The notes under the pieces: model-generated
What the model was told of the DNA's origin: nothing
The model's database searches: none
Seen by the model: only the letters and a program-made list of their open reading frames with translations
Program-made: the position numbers and the translations under genes
NCBI RefSeq assembly: GCF_052118625.1
Contig: NZ_JBQKGW010000008.1
Coordinates: forward strand, 1 to 64,000
Source: Porcincola sp945869225
Lineage (GTDB): Bacteria; Bacillota; Clostridia; Lachnospirales; Lachnospiraceae
DNA: 64,000 nucleotides
Direction: 5' to 3'
Part shown: one piece after another, positions 49,028 to 58,907 of the stretch
Position numbering within the stretch: the first letter of the stretch is position 1
How the letters are laid out: the number at the start of each line of letters is the position of its first letter

Positions 49028-50338
49028 ATGGCGAATAAAGGATATGAGAAGATTCGGTGCTCCTTCTGCGGAAAGTCGGAGGATCAGGTCCGAAAGCTGA
49101 TTGCAGGGCCAGGGGATGTGTATATCTGCGACGAATGCATCAGTGTGTGCTCGGAGATTGTCGAGGAAGAGCTGGGGGAAGAGGAGGAGCTTCAGATGGA
49201 AAGCGACATCCATCTGATGAAGCCCCGGGAGATCAAGGCGTTTCTTGACCAGTATGTCATCGGACAGGACGAGGCAAAGAAGACGCTTTCGGTCGCTGTA
49301 TACAATCATTACAAGCGGATTCTGTCAAATGAGCGGGCGAGCGATGATGAGGTGGAGCTTCAGAAGAGCAATATCCTGATGCTGGGACCGACCGGATCAG
49401 GTAAGACGTACCTGGCCCAGACGCTCGCAAAGATGCTGAATGTCCCGTTTGCGATCGCGGACGCGACCTCCCTGACGGAAGCCGGTTATGTCGGCGAGGA
49501 TGTTGAGAACATCCTGCTCAAGCTGATTCAGGCTGCGGACTATGACATAGAGCGTGCGCAGAAGGGCATCATATACGTGGACGAGATTGACAAGATATCC
49601 CGCAAGAGCGAGAATGTCTCGATCACCAGGGATGTGTCCGGCGAGGGTGTCCAGCAGGCGCTGCTGAAAATTCTGGAGGGAACGGTGGCATCGGTTCCGC
49701 CGCAGGGCGGGAGAAAGCACCCGCAGCAGGAGCTGATCCAGATTGACACGACCAACATCCTGTTTATCTGCGGAGGCGCGTTCGAGGGGCTCGACAAGAT
49801 CATCGAGAGCCGGATGGATACCAGGAGCATGGGATTCAAGGCAGATATCCGGACAAAGGAGGAACGGAACATCGGCGATGTTCTGAAGCAGGTACAGCCG
49901 GAGGATCTCATCAAGTTTGGCCTGATCCCGGAGTTTATCGGCCGTGTGCCGGTTGTCGTTTCGCTTGATGAGCTGGACCGCAGCGCGATGATCCGGATCC
50001 TGACAGAACCGAAGAACGCGATTATCAAACAGTATAAGAAGCTGTTTGCCCTGGACAAGGTGAAGCTGACCTTTGATGAGGATGCAGTTGAGGAAATCGC
50101 GGATCTGACCATTAAACGGAAGATCGGCGCCCGCGGGCTTCGGAGTGTGATTGAAAAGTCGATGAATGATGTCATGTTTGACCTGCCGAGTGAAGACCGG
50201 GCAGCAGTCTGCCATGTCACAAAAGATGTCATTGACGGAAAAGAGAAGCCGGAGATCACATTCACGGATGAACCGCTGGATGTCGTTGAGGAGCCCCAAA
50301 GCCGCAAAAAAAGAAAAAAGCTTGGAGCGACAGCCTGA
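49028..50338 (+). CDS. clpX: ClpX unfoldase
   Basis: AAA+ unfoldase of 436 residues. The N-terminal zinc-binding domain uses Cys11, Cys14, Cys34 and Cys37. Walker A GPTGSGKTYLAQTLAK, Walker B IIYVDEIDKI and the IGF-type loop region for docking to ClpP are present. It follows clpP by two bases and is closed by a terminator. Confidence 0.97.
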   Translation: MANKGYEKIRCSFCGKSEDQVRKLIAGPGDVYICDECISVCSEIVEEELGEEEELQMESDIHLMKPREIKAFLDQYVIGQDEAKKTLSVAVYNHYKRILSNERASDDEVELQKSNILMLGPTGSGKTYLAQTLAKMLNVPFAIADATSLTEAGYVGEDVENILLKLIQAADYDIERAQKGIIYVDEIDKISRKSENVSITRDVSGEGVQQALLKILEGTVASVPPQGGRKHPQQELIQIDTTNILFICGGAFEGLDKIIESRMDTRSMGFKADIRTKEERNIGDVLKQVQPEDLIKFGLIPEFIGRVPVVVSLDELDRSAMIRILTEPKNAIIKQYKKLFALDKVKLTFDEDAVEEIADLTIKRKIGARGLRSVIEKSMNDVMFDLPSEDRAAVCHVTKDVIDGKEKPEITFTDEPLDVVEEPQSRKKRKKLGATA

Positions 50339-50393
50339 CTGACTCCGGGAGTGTCTGTTTTTCAGAATGAAAGACAGGGAACAGAAGATGAAC

Positions 50394-50430
50394 GAGGCTC
50401 GTGCGCCAATACCGCATGAGCCTCATTTTT
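50394..50430 (+). terminator. Terminator after clpX
   Basis: GAGGCTCGTGCG pairs with CGCATGAGCCTC (one wobble) and is followed by ATTTTTA. Confidence 0.75.
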
Positions 50431-50462
50431 AGAATTCCCGTGCAGGAAGGAGAGCGTCAGGG

Positions 50463-51287
50463 ATGAAGATAATAGATGTGAAGCTGGACACGGTCTGCGG
50501 ATATACGAGTACCCTTCCTGTTTTCGATGAACCGGAGATTGCGTTTGCGGGGAAGTCGAATGTGGGAAAGTCCTCCCTGATCAACGCAGTCATGAAACGC
50601 AGGCGTCTTGCGAGGGTTGGGGAGACCCCCGGCAAGACCCGGACAATCAATTTCTATCATGTGGTGGCGGAGGTGCCGAAGGCGCCGGAGAATGGCAGCG
50701 AGAATACGTCTTCCCTGCAGCAGAACGTGGAGAATGCCGCAGGGGCTGCAGACAGTCTGCAGGCTGAAGCCGTCCGGAAAAAGAAGCTTCGCTGGAAAAA
50801 GGATCCGTCCAGACAGAAGGCGCTAAGCGCGAAGACCGGACAGGCACACGTGAGGAGCAGCCAGAAGGAAGACGCATCTCAGACTGCAGGCCGCGTTCCG
50901 ACCGAGCGGAAGCCCTTTTTCCTGGTGGATCTGCCAGGTTACGGATATGCGAATGTGTCAGTGTCGGAGAAGGGAAAGTGGGGAGAGATGATTGAGCGCT
51001 ACCTCAACTCCTCCCCGGGGCTGAAAAAGGTCTTTCTGCTTGTCGATATCCGGCACGAGCCGAATGCGAATGACATTCAGATGTACGACTGGGTGCGGGC
51101 GAGCGGGTTTACGCCGGTCATCATCGCGACAAAAGCCGACAAGCTTGGGAAAAGCCAGCAGCTCCGCCAGATTGAGGTCATCCGGAAGACCTTAAAAGCA
51201 CCGGAGACTGCAGAAATCCTGCCATTCTCCGCCCCTTCCGGACAAGGCCTGGGCGAAATCTACCGTGTGATCCAGCAGGTGATATGA
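50463..51287 (+). CDS. engB: EngB/YsxC ribosome-biogenesis GTPase with large insertion
   Basis: GTPase for assembly of the 50S subunit, 274 residues instead of the usual about 200. G1 is GKSNVGKSS (30-38), the G2 region PGKTRTINFYHV (56-67), G3 DLPGYGYA (156-163) and G4 TKADK. Between G2 and G3, where normal proteins have a short turn, residues about 70-149 are an extra low-complexity segment rich in Gln, Ala, Ser, Lys and Glu. The GTPase motifs are intact. The start lies four bases after a GGAGAG-type site. It is followed by the structured element before valS. Confidence 0.92.
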   Translation: MKIIDVKLDTVCGYTSTLPVFDEPEIAFAGKSNVGKSSLINAVMKRRRLARVGETPGKTRTINFYHVVAEVPKAPENGSENTSSLQQNVENAAGAADSLQAEAVRKKKLRWKKDPSRQKALSAKTGQAHVRSSQKEDASQTAGRVPTERKPFFLVDLPGYGYANVSVSEKGKWGEMIERYLNSSPGLKKVFLLVDIRHEPNANDIQMYDWVRASGFTPVIIATKADKLGKSQQLRQIEVIRKTLKAPETAEILPFSAPSGQGLGEIYRVIQQVI

Positions 51288-51291
51288 TATA

Positions 51292-51423
51292 CTGAATAAG
51301 TCCCAGCTGCCATGCGCAGAACTGCGGCACGCTTGCGTGCCAGCAGACCTGTGTACGTGCGGCGACAAAGGTATTAGCACGAAAGCTGCGGAGCAGCGAA
51401 GTGCCGCGAGGGGACTTATTCAG
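51292..51423. repeat. 132-bp structured element with perfect 13-bp terminal inverted repeats
   Basis: CTGAATAAGTCCC (51292-51304) and GGGACTTATTCAG (51411-51423) are perfect inverted repeats. The interior folds into further stems: GGCACGC-tt-GCGTGCC, CGTGC...GCACG, GCTGC-gga-GCAGC and GCGGCAC...GTGCCGC. The left arm begins five bases after the engB stop, and the right arm ends 46 bases before the valS ATG. It may be a small non-autonomous mobile repeat or a folded leader RNA for valS. No T-box features (AGGGTGG, specifier loop) were seen. No gene fits inside. Confidence 0.7.
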
Positions 51424-51469
51424 GAAAAGCGAATACCAAATTGGAATTTTTGAGGAGCAGAAGGAACAG

Positions 51470-54124
51470 ATGGGCACGAAACAGCTTGAGAAGACGTATA
51501 ACCCGTCCGGAATGGAAGACAGGATCTATCACAGGTGGCTGGAGAAGGGATACTTTCACGCACAGGTGAATCCGGACAAAAAACCATTTACCATTATCAT
51601 GCCGCCGCCGAATATCACAGGGCAGCTGCACATGGGGCATGCGCTTGACAATACCATGCAGGACATCCTGATCCGCTGGAAGCGGATGGAAGGGTACGAG
51701 GCGCTGTGGCAGCCGGGAACCGATCATGCAGCCATCGCGACCGAGGTCAAGGTCACGAACATGCTCAAGGATAAGGGCATCGACAAGCATCAGATCGGCC
51801 GCGAAGAGTTCCTGAAGTACTGCTGGCAGTGGAAGGATGAGTACGGTTCCAGAATCCTGAAGCAGCTCCAGAAGATCGGCTGCAGCGCCGACTGGGACAG
51901 AGAGCGCTTCACGATGGATGAGGGCTGCTCCCGCGCTGTCGAGACCGTGTTTGTGAGGCTCTATGAAAAGGGCTGGATCTACAAGGGAAACCGCATCATC
52001 AACTGGTGCCCGAAGTGCCAGACATCTCTGTCTGACGCGGAGGTCGAGCATGTAGACCAGGATGGCTTTTTCTGGCATATCAAGTACCCGATTGTCGGCG
52101 AGGAAGGAAAGTTTGTCGAGATCGCAACGACCAGGCCGGAGACGCTTCTCGGAGATACGGCTGTCGCGGTGAATCCGGACGACGACCGGTATAAGACGCT
52201 GGTCGGAAAGATGCTGAAGCTTCCTCTGACAGACCGTGAGATTCCGGTGATTGCGGATGCGTATGTGGACAAGGAGTTCGGAACGGGCTGTGTCAAGATT
52301 ACGCCGGCTCATGACCCGAACGACTTCCAGGTCGGCAAGCGGCATCATCTGGAGGAGATCAATATCCTGAACGATGATGCGACCATGAACAGCCTCTGCG
52401 GCAAGTACGCTGGAATGGACCGCTACGAAGCCAGGAAGGCGATGGTCGAGGATCTGAAGGAGCAGGGGCTGCTTGTCAAGGTTGTTCCGATCACACACTC
52501 GGTTGGAACACACGACCGCTGCCACACGACGGTTGAGCCGATGCTCAAGCCGCAGTGGTTTGTGAAGATGGACGAAATGGCAAAGGCAGCGCTTGAGGTC
52601 GTGAAGACCGACGATCTGAATTTCGTGCCGGAGCACTTTGAAAAAACATATACACACTGGCTGGAGAATATCCAGGACTGGTGCATCTCCAGACAGCTGT
52701 GGTGGGGACACCGGATCCCGGCATACTACTGCGACGACTGCGGAGAAGTCGTTGTCAGAGCCGGCGGGGCGCCGGACGTGTGTCCGAAGTGCGGCGGCAG
52801 GCATTTCACGCAGGATCCGGATTCCCTTGACACCTGGTTCTCCTCCGCCCTCTGGCCGTTCTCGACACTGGGCTGGCCGGATGATACCCCGGAGCTGAAG
52901 TATTTCTATCCGACCGATGTCCTTGTGACAGGTTACGACATCATCTTCTTCTGGGTCATCCGAATGGTGTTCTCGGCGCTGGAGCAGACTGGAAAAAGCC
53001 CGTTCAAGTATGTGCTGATCCATGGCCTTGTCCGGGACGACAAGGGCCGTAAGATGTCCAAGTCTCTCGGAAATGGAATTGACCCGCTTGAGGTGATCGA
53101 CAAGTACGGCGCGGATGCGCTGAGACTCACGCTGATGACCGGGAATGCACCGGGGAATGATATGAGGTTCTACTGGGAGCGCGTGGAGAATTCCAGAAAT
53201 TTCTGCAACAAGATCTGGAATGCGACCCGGTTTATTCTGATGAGTCTCGAGAGACAGCAGGCGCCGGAGCATATATCACCAGAGGAGCTGACCCCGGCAG
53301 ACAGGTGGATCCTTTCGAAGGCGAATACGCTGGCAAAGGATGTCACCGAGAATATGAATAAGTTTGAACTCGGAATTGCCGTACAGAAGGTCTATGACTT
53401 CCTCTGGGACGAGTTCTGTGACTGGTACATCGAGATGGTGAAGCCGCGGCTCTACAGCGATGACGACCAGACGAAGGGTGCGGCACTCTGGACTTTGAAA
53501 ACAGTCCTGATCCAGGGACTGAAGCTGCTCCATCCGTTCATGCCGTTTATCACGGAGGAACTCTTCACATCGCTGCAGGATAAAGAGGAGACTATCATGC
53601 GCTCTGCATGGCCTGTCTTCCGGGAGGACTGGAACGATCCGCAGGAGGAGAAGGAAATCGACGCCGTCAAGGATGCGGTCCGTGCAATCCGGAATGTGCG
53701 TACGGGCATGAACGTTCCGCCGTCAAAGAAGGCAAAGGTGATCGTCGTGTCGGATGACGAGGAGGTGCGCGGGATCTTCGAGCGGAACAGCGTGTTCTTT
53801 GCGGCTCTCGGTATGGCGAGCGAGGTGAAGGTCCAGAAGGACAAGGAAGGGGTTGCGGAGTCTTCGGCTTCCTGCGTGATTCACAATGCGACCATTTTCA
53901 TGCCGATGGAGGAGCTGGTCGATGTCGGCAAGGAGATCGAGCGCCTTGAGAAAGAGCAGAAGCGGCTGGAAGGTGAGTTGAAGCGGTCCGACAGTATGCT
54001 GGGCAACGAGCGGTTCCTGAGCAAGGCACCGGAGGCGAAGGTTGCGGAAGAGAAGGCAAAGAGAGAAAAGTATGCACAGCTGATGAAGCAGGTGACGGAG
54101 AGACTGCAGCAGCTGAAGCGGTAA
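51470..54124 (+). CDS. valS: Valyl-tRNA synthetase
   Basis: Class I synthetase of 884 residues. The HIGH motif is PPPNITGQLHMGHAL, KMSKS is KGRKMSKSLGNG, the editing domain has the TTRPETLLGDTAVAV segment, and the C-terminal coiled coil (last 70 residues) is present. An in-frame extension to 51401 exists inside the structured element, but AAGGAAC before the ATG at 51470 and the typical N-terminus fix the start. Confidence 0.97.
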   Translation: MGTKQLEKTYNPSGMEDRIYHRWLEKGYFHAQVNPDKKPFTIIMPPPNITGQLHMGHALDNTMQDILIRWKRMEGYEALWQPGTDHAAIATEVKVTNMLKDKGIDKHQIGREEFLKYCWQWKDEYGSRILKQLQKIGCSADWDRERFTMDEGCSRAVETVFVRLYEKGWIYKGNRIINWCPKCQTSLSDAEVEHVDQDGFFWHIKYPIVGEEGKFVEIATTRPETLLGDTAVAVNPDDDRYKTLVGKMLKLPLTDREIPVIADAYVDKEFGTGCVKITPAHDPNDFQVGKRHHLEEINILNDDATMNSLCGKYAGMDRYEARKAMVEDLKEQGLLVKVVPITHSVGTHDRCHTTVEPMLKPQWFVKMDEMAKAALEVVKTDDLNFVPEHFEKTYTHWLENIQDWCISRQLWWGHRIPAYYCDDCGEVVVRAGGAPDVCPKCGGRHFTQDPDSLDTWFSSALWPFSTLGWPDDTPELKYFYPTDVLVTGYDIIFFWVIRMVFSALEQTGKSPFKYVLIHGLVRDDKGRKMSKSLGNGIDPLEVIDKYGADALRLTLMTGNAPGNDMRFYWERVENSRNFCNKIWNATRFILMSLERQQAPEHISPEELTPADRWILSKANTLAKDVTENMNKFELGIAVQKVYDFLWDEFCDWYIEMVKPRLYSDDDQTKGAALWTLKTVLIQGLKLLHPFMPFITEELFTSLQDKEETIMRSAWPVFREDWNDPQEEKEIDAVKDAVRAIRNVRTGMNVPPSKKAKVIVVSDDEEVRGIFERNSVFFAALGMASEVKVQKDKEGVAESSASCVIHNATIFMPMEELVDVGKEIERLEKEQKRLEGELKRSDSMLGNERFLSKAPEAKVAEEKAKREKYAQLMKQVTERLQQLKR

Positions 54125-54174
54125 GGCCGAAGACAGACCGCCGGGATATGAGGCTTCTGCCGGCCAGAGAAAGG

Positions 54175-54220
54175 GAAGGTGCCCGGATACAATCGCGTCC
54201 GGGCGCCTTCATTTTTATTT
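54175..54220 (+). terminator. Terminator after valS
   Basis: GAAGGTGCCCGGA (54175-54187) pairs with TCCGGGCGCCTTC (54198-54210) with one wobble, followed by ATTTTTATTT. Confidence 0.85.
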
Positions 54221-54288
54221 AATAAAATGTACCAGGTAAGGTCAGCCTGTTTCATGCTACAATGGTCAAAACACCACGGAGGGTATTT

Positions 54289-55398
54289 ATGACCAGATTC
54301 AGATATCGTGCAAAGGTGGCGGAGGGATTCTTCCTGCTTCTGCTGTTTTTGCTGATCTTTTCAATTCGCCCGAAGGCAGCGCCCTCGGGCTACCTGCTTC
54401 CGCAGAGTTCCTATGCCTATATCACGCAGGAGGAGGTCTCGGGCTGGCCGTCTCAGGCTCTCTGCTATGCCAGGAACGAGATTTATGCGAGAAACGGCAA
54501 GATGTTTGAGTCGGAGGAGCTGCAGGCATATTTCAACTCACAGTACTGGTATCATGGGATATATACACCTGATCAGTTCAGCGATTCGATGCTGAACGCC
54601 TACGAGACGGCGAATGTTCAGACCCTTCTGGACATCGAGAAGAACCAGGGAGAGTATGTTCTTGATCAGCCGGGGTACTCGTTTGATTCGCTGACCCCTT
54701 ATGCGGAGGAGGGGGAGCAGGCAACGGAGTCCCTGGCGGATTCTTTCACGGTTGATCCGAACAGCTATATTTTCTCGGACAGCAGCGCGCGGGTCCTGAC
54801 GGCGCAGGAGATCAGCCAGCTTTCACTCCAGGAGCTGTGCTACGCACGGTATGAGATCTATGCGAGACACGGCTACATCTTCTCTTCGACGGAGCTGTCC
54901 GACTATTTCAACGCCAAGAACTGGTACTGGGGGACGGTGGATGCCTCTGCATTCTCTCCGAGTCTTCTGAACTATGTGGAGATCCAGAACATCGATTCTC
55001 TTCAGGCACAGGAGCAGGCGCAGGGCGGCTATGCGACGGACCAGCCGGGCTACAGCTACTCGGCGGTGCGCTCTTTCCCGGCTCAGGCAGCCGCAACCGT
55101 TTCCGAGAACGATTATATCTTCTATGACAGCGCGCTCCGCTATCTGACGGATGCGGATGTCTCAGGGATGGGTCTTCAGCAGCTGTGCTACGCGCGCAAT
55201 GAGATCTATGCGCGGAGAGGCTATATCTTCCAGTCATCGGAACTGAGAGAGTATTTCGGAAGCAAGCCCTGGTATTCGCCGACCCTGCCGGCAGATTCAT
55301 TTTCCGAATCTGTCTTCAATGAATTCGAGACTGCGAATATTGCGCTTCTGAAGCAGCATGAGTATGCAATCAACCCGAACGGGTACCAGCTATACTGA
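54289..55398 (+). CDS. Secreted protein with three YARHG domains
   Basis: Exported protein of 369 residues. A membrane or signal segment lies at about residues 11-30. Three YARHG-type domains follow, each starting LCYAR and containing EIYARxG and a YFxxxxWY end (YARNG, YARHG, YARRG). They lie at about residues 55-110, 180-240 and 295-350. YARHG is a small domain of unknown function found outside the cell. Linkers are acidic and contain DQPGYS twice, a sign of internal duplication. GGAGGG before the ATG supports the start at 54289. No catalytic motif was seen. Confidence 0.83.
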   Translation: MTRFRYRAKVAEGFFLLLLFLLIFSIRPKAAPSGYLLPQSSYAYITQEEVSGWPSQALCYARNEIYARNGKMFESEELQAYFNSQYWYHGIYTPDQFSDSMLNAYETANVQTLLDIEKNQGEYVLDQPGYSFDSLTPYAEEGEQATESLADSFTVDPNSYIFSDSSARVLTAQEISQLSLQELCYARYEIYARHGYIFSSTELSDYFNAKNWYWGTVDASAFSPSLLNYVEIQNIDSLQAQEQAQGGYATDQPGYSYSAVRSFPAQAAATVSENDYIFYDSALRYLTDADVSGMGLQQLCYARNEIYARRGYIFQSSELREYFGSKPWYSPTLPADSFSESVFNEFETANIALLKQHEYAINPNGYQLY

Positions 55399-55412
55399 CA
55401 GGGGGAATGAGA

Positions 55413-58400
55413 ATGTCTCTGAAACTGATCCTGGGTCCTTCCGGCTGCGGGAAGAGCAGAAAGCTCTTCGAGACGGCGCTTGAGGACGCCGCGCAGAATC
55501 CGGGCAGGCAGCACATCATCCTGGTTCCGGAGCAGTTTACGATGCAGACGCAGCAAAGCCTCTGCTCTCTGAGTAAAAGCGGCGGCATTCTGAATATTGA
55601 TATCCTGAGTTTTTCAAGACTGGCGGTCCGCGTGTTTGAGGAGACGGGCGTCAGAAGAAAAACGCTTTTGAAGGAGACCGGGAAAACTCTGCTGCTCCGC
55701 CTGATCGCGGACAGGGAGGCAGCCGGTCTTTCTCTTCTTTCAGGGGCGGTCGACCGCCCGGGGGTGCTTGGGGAGCTGAAGAGCATTCTCTCGGAAATGG
55801 ACCAGTATGAGGTGACGGATGAGGAGATTCAGCGGATGGTTTCCGGATGCGGCGCAAGGCCTGTCCTGGCACAGAAGCTGGCGCAGCTGTCCGTTCTGCG
55901 GGAAAAGTACCGGCAGTTTCAGGAGACGCATCAGATGCAGACGGCGGAGACTGTACCGGAGGCGCTCTGCGGGAGAATTCCGGCATCCAGGATGCTGGAG
56001 GGGAGCCGTATCTATCTGGACGGGTTCACAGGCTTCACACCTGCGCAGCTGAATGTGCTGAGCGGACTGATGCGGAAAGCGGAGCGGGTGACGGCCGCCT
56101 TCACGATCGACGCGAAGGTGGATGGATTCAGCAGGCCGCGTGAGGAGGAGCTGTTCGCGCTGACAAAGAAGACGGTTCAGGCACTCGGGCGCATTGCCGC
56201 AGAGACGGGGACGGTCATGGAGCCCCCGCTCGTCATGGAACAGTCCGGAACAGGCAGGTTCAAGGAGGGGAGTGAGCTTCAGTATCTGGAAGCGCACCTG
56301 CTCCGGCCTGGAAGGCGGAACCCTTTCCCGGGGCAGAGCGGCAGGCATCAGATCCGGATTCTGTCCTGCGCCAATCCGGCAGAGGAGGCACAGGCTGCGG
56401 TCGCGTGGATACGCAGGCTGACCCGGACGAATGAGAATGACGGAGAAACGCTTCGATACCGGGACATTGCCGTTGTGGCAGGGGACTTTCCGACGTACGC
56501 GGAGCATCTGAGACGGGCATTCGGCAGAGCGGAAATCCCGTATTTTGTCGACCGGTCGGTGCCAGTCACGCTGAATCCGGCTTTTGAATTTGTCAGGGCG
56601 GCATTTGCCATCCTGGATGCCAACTACAGTTATGAGTCAATGATGGCGTTCTTCCGCACCGGTTTCGTGTTCGATGACCGGGAGACGGTGGACATTCTCG
56701 AAAACTATCTGCTGGCGGCCGGCATTCGCGGGCATAAGGCCTGGACACAGAGGTGGAGCCGCCCGGCAGGAGACTGCCGGGAGGAGGAGATCGCCGAGCT
56801 TGAGGAACTGCGGGAATCGTTCGCGGAGCGTTTTGAGCCATTTGCCGGCGTATGCAGGTTTTCGGCAGGGAAACTGAAAGACTACGCGAGAGCTCTGTGG
56901 GAGCTGACAGATGCCTTTGACCTCCAGGGGAAGCTGGCGCTTCTCGCCCGGGAACGGGAGGAGAGCGGACTGCGCGCTGACTCCGAGGTGTACAGCCAGG
57001 CAGCCCCCGCCATCGCAGAGGTGCTTGACGAGGCGGTTTCTCTTCTTGGAGACGAGAAGATCAGGCGGTCGCAGTTTGAGCAGATTCTGGAGGCCGGACT
57101 CTCGGAGTCAAAGATCGGCATTGTCCCGCCGGGAATCGACGAGGTGCAGATCGGAGATCTGATGCGGTCGAGGATTACGAATGTCAGGGCGATTCTGTTT
57201 CTTGGCATGAATGATGAGTTTGTGCCGGGGAGAAGCCATGAAGGCGGGATCCTGACCGATGTGGAACGGGATTATCTGAGACGTCAGGCGTTCCATCTGG
57301 CTCCATCCGCAAGGGAGGAAGCTGCAGTCCGGCAGTTCTACCTGTATCTGAGCCTGACAAAGCCTTCGGATTTTCTGATTCTTTCCTGTTCCCGGACGAC
57401 GATGGACGGAAGTATACTCCGTCCGGCTGCAGCGCTGCTGCAGATCCGTCAGCTCTTCCCGAAGATTGAGATCCAGGATGGCTTGCCGGGCGGCCTGGCC
57501 GGGACAGTCTTTCTTCCCAAAGAAGCGCCGGATGCGCTGGCGGGAGTCCTGGCGGCGGGCAGAGACTGGACGAAAGCGGAGAAGGAGGAGCAAACGCCCA
57601 TGCTCCGGGAGCTGTATCTGGCGTCTGCCGCAGAAAGACCAGAGCAGACCCGCAGGCTTCTGAAGGCACTGGACATTGTGCCTTTGCCGCGGCTGAGCCG
57701 TGAGACCGCTAGAAAACTGTACGGAGACAACCTGGAGGGATCCGTCTCAAGGCTTGAGACATTTGCACTCTGTCCGTTCAGGCAATATGCGGTCTACGGG
57801 CTGGGACTTCAGGAGCGCAGACGATACGAGGTGCAGGCCTCCGATGTCGGAACGCTGATGCACAGGGGGCTGGAGCTTTTATCGGCGCGGGTGAAGGGAA
57901 GCCGGGATGTTTCGTGGAAAACCCTGCCCCCGGAAGCGCTTGACAGGTGGGCAGAGGAAAGTCTCAGACAGGCCTGCCTGGAAACGTCCGGCGGGAAATT
58001 TGAGGATACGTTCCGGAGCGCCGGACAGTACCAGCGGCTTCTCCGGATCTTCCGCCATGCCGCGGCTGTCCTGAAGCTGCAGCTTGCAGTGGGAGATTTT
58101 GAACCGGCGCTGTTTGAGACGCGATTTGATTCAAGGGACAGAAGGACAGCGGAGCCTCTTTTCTTTTCAGATGGAAGCCGGATGAATCTGTCCGGACGGA
58201 TTGACCGGGTTGACGAGGCGTCCGGAGGGGATGACAGTCGTCTCTTTATCAAGGTTGTCGATTACAAGACCGGTTCGACAGGGTTTGACTTGAACGAGGT
58301 CTGGATGGGGACGGAGCTCCAGCTACCGGTTTATATGGACACTGCGCTGCGGATGGAGCGCCAGCGCCACAGGAAGAAGGAGATTGTCTGTGCGGGCCTT

Positions 58401-58907
58401 CTCTACTTTCCTGTGCGGGATCCGGTCCTGGACAGCAGATACGCCGATCTGGATGATGCTTCCCTTGAGGCGGAAAGAACCCGGAAAATCCGGCCAAGCG
58501 GGCTGATTCTGGATGACAGGGAGGCCGTCTCCCTCTTCAGCTCAGACCCGGGCCTTCTGTCTGAGGTCGCGCCGGTGACGCTCAATAAAGACGGAAGCAT
58601 CTCTGCAGCAAGATCCAGCGTGGCAGACGCGCGGAAGCTGTCCCTCCTGTCCGCATATGCCAGAAGGAAGATGATTGAGACGGGAGAGCGGATTCTCGGA
58701 GGGGAGATCGCGCCGTCTCCTCTGAAGGAAAATGACCGGATGGATGCCTGCAGCTACTGCGCGATGAAGGCTGTCTGCCGGTTTACAGGACATGACCCGC
58801 AGATGAGGTACCGGCAGATGCCGAACATTCCGCCGGATGAGATCTGGAAGAGGATGGCGGAGGAGACAGAATCAGCCGGAGGCCGGAAGGAAACAGAGAT
58901 GGACTGA
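55413..58907 (+). CDS. addB: AddB, ATP-dependent nuclease subunit B
   Basis: Subunit B of the AddAB helicase-nuclease for double-strand break repair, 1164 residues. Residues 8-15 carry a P-loop (GPSGCGKS) typical of AddB. The C-terminal nuclease has GTLMHRGLELL, SGRIDRVDE and VVDYKTG. The four Fe-S cysteines are present: Cys787 and Cys1113, Cys1116, Cys1122. The ATG at 55413 is better spaced from the GGGGG ribosome site than the one at 55407. It is followed by addA after 68 bases. Confidence 0.95.
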   Translation: MSLKLILGPSGCGKSRKLFETALEDAAQNPGRQHIILVPEQFTMQTQQSLCSLSKSGGILNIDILSFSRLAVRVFEETGVRRKTLLKETGKTLLLRLIADREAAGLSLLSGAVDRPGVLGELKSILSEMDQYEVTDEEIQRMVSGCGARPVLAQKLAQLSVLREKYRQFQETHQMQTAETVPEALCGRIPASRMLEGSRIYLDGFTGFTPAQLNVLSGLMRKAERVTAAFTIDAKVDGFSRPREEELFALTKKTVQALGRIAAETGTVMEPPLVMEQSGTGRFKEGSELQYLEAHLLRPGRRNPFPGQSGRHQIRILSCANPAEEAQAAVAWIRRLTRTNENDGETLRYRDIAVVAGDFPTYAEHLRRAFGRAEIPYFVDRSVPVTLNPAFEFVRAAFAILDANYSYESMMAFFRTGFVFDDRETVDILENYLLAAGIRGHKAWTQRWSRPAGDCREEEIAELEELRESFAERFEPFAGVCRFSAGKLKDYARALWELTDAFDLQGKLALLAREREESGLRADSEVYSQAAPAIAEVLDEAVSLLGDEKIRRSQFEQILEAGLSESKIGIVPPGIDEVQIGDLMRSRITNVRAILFLGMNDEFVPGRSHEGGILTDVERDYLRRQAFHLAPSAREEAAVRQFYLYLSLTKPSDFLILSCSRTTMDGSILRPAAALLQIRQLFPKIEIQDGLPGGLAGTVFLPKEAPDALAGVLAAGRDWTKAEKEEQTPMLRELYLASAAERPEQTRRLLKALDIVPLPRLSRETARKLYGDNLEGSVSRLETFALCPFRQYAVYGLGLQERRRYEVQASDVGTLMHRGLELLSARVKGSRDVSWKTLPPEALDRWAEESLRQACLETSGGKFEDTFRSAGQYQRLLRIFRHAAAVLKLQLAVGDFEPALFETRFDSRDRRTAEPLFFSDGSRMNLSGRIDRVDEASGGDDSRLFIKVVDYKTGSTGFDLNEVWMGTELQLPVYMDTALRMERQRHRKKEIVCAGLLYFPVRDPVLDSRYADLDDASLEAERTRKIRPSGLILDDREAVSLFSSDPGLLSEVAPVTLNKDGSISAARSSVADARKLSLLSAYARRKMIETGERILGGEIAPSPLKENDRMDACSYCAMKAVCRFTGHDPQMRYRQMPNIPPDEIWKRMAEETESAGGRKETEMD

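Noticed and set aside
51292..51469. T-box riboswitch before valS
   Set aside because: The gene would suit it, but there is no AGGGTGG-type antiterminator, no terminator with a T run and no recognisable specifier stem.
51416..53272. 618-codon open frame on the minus strand
   Set aside because: It is the antisense shadow of valS.
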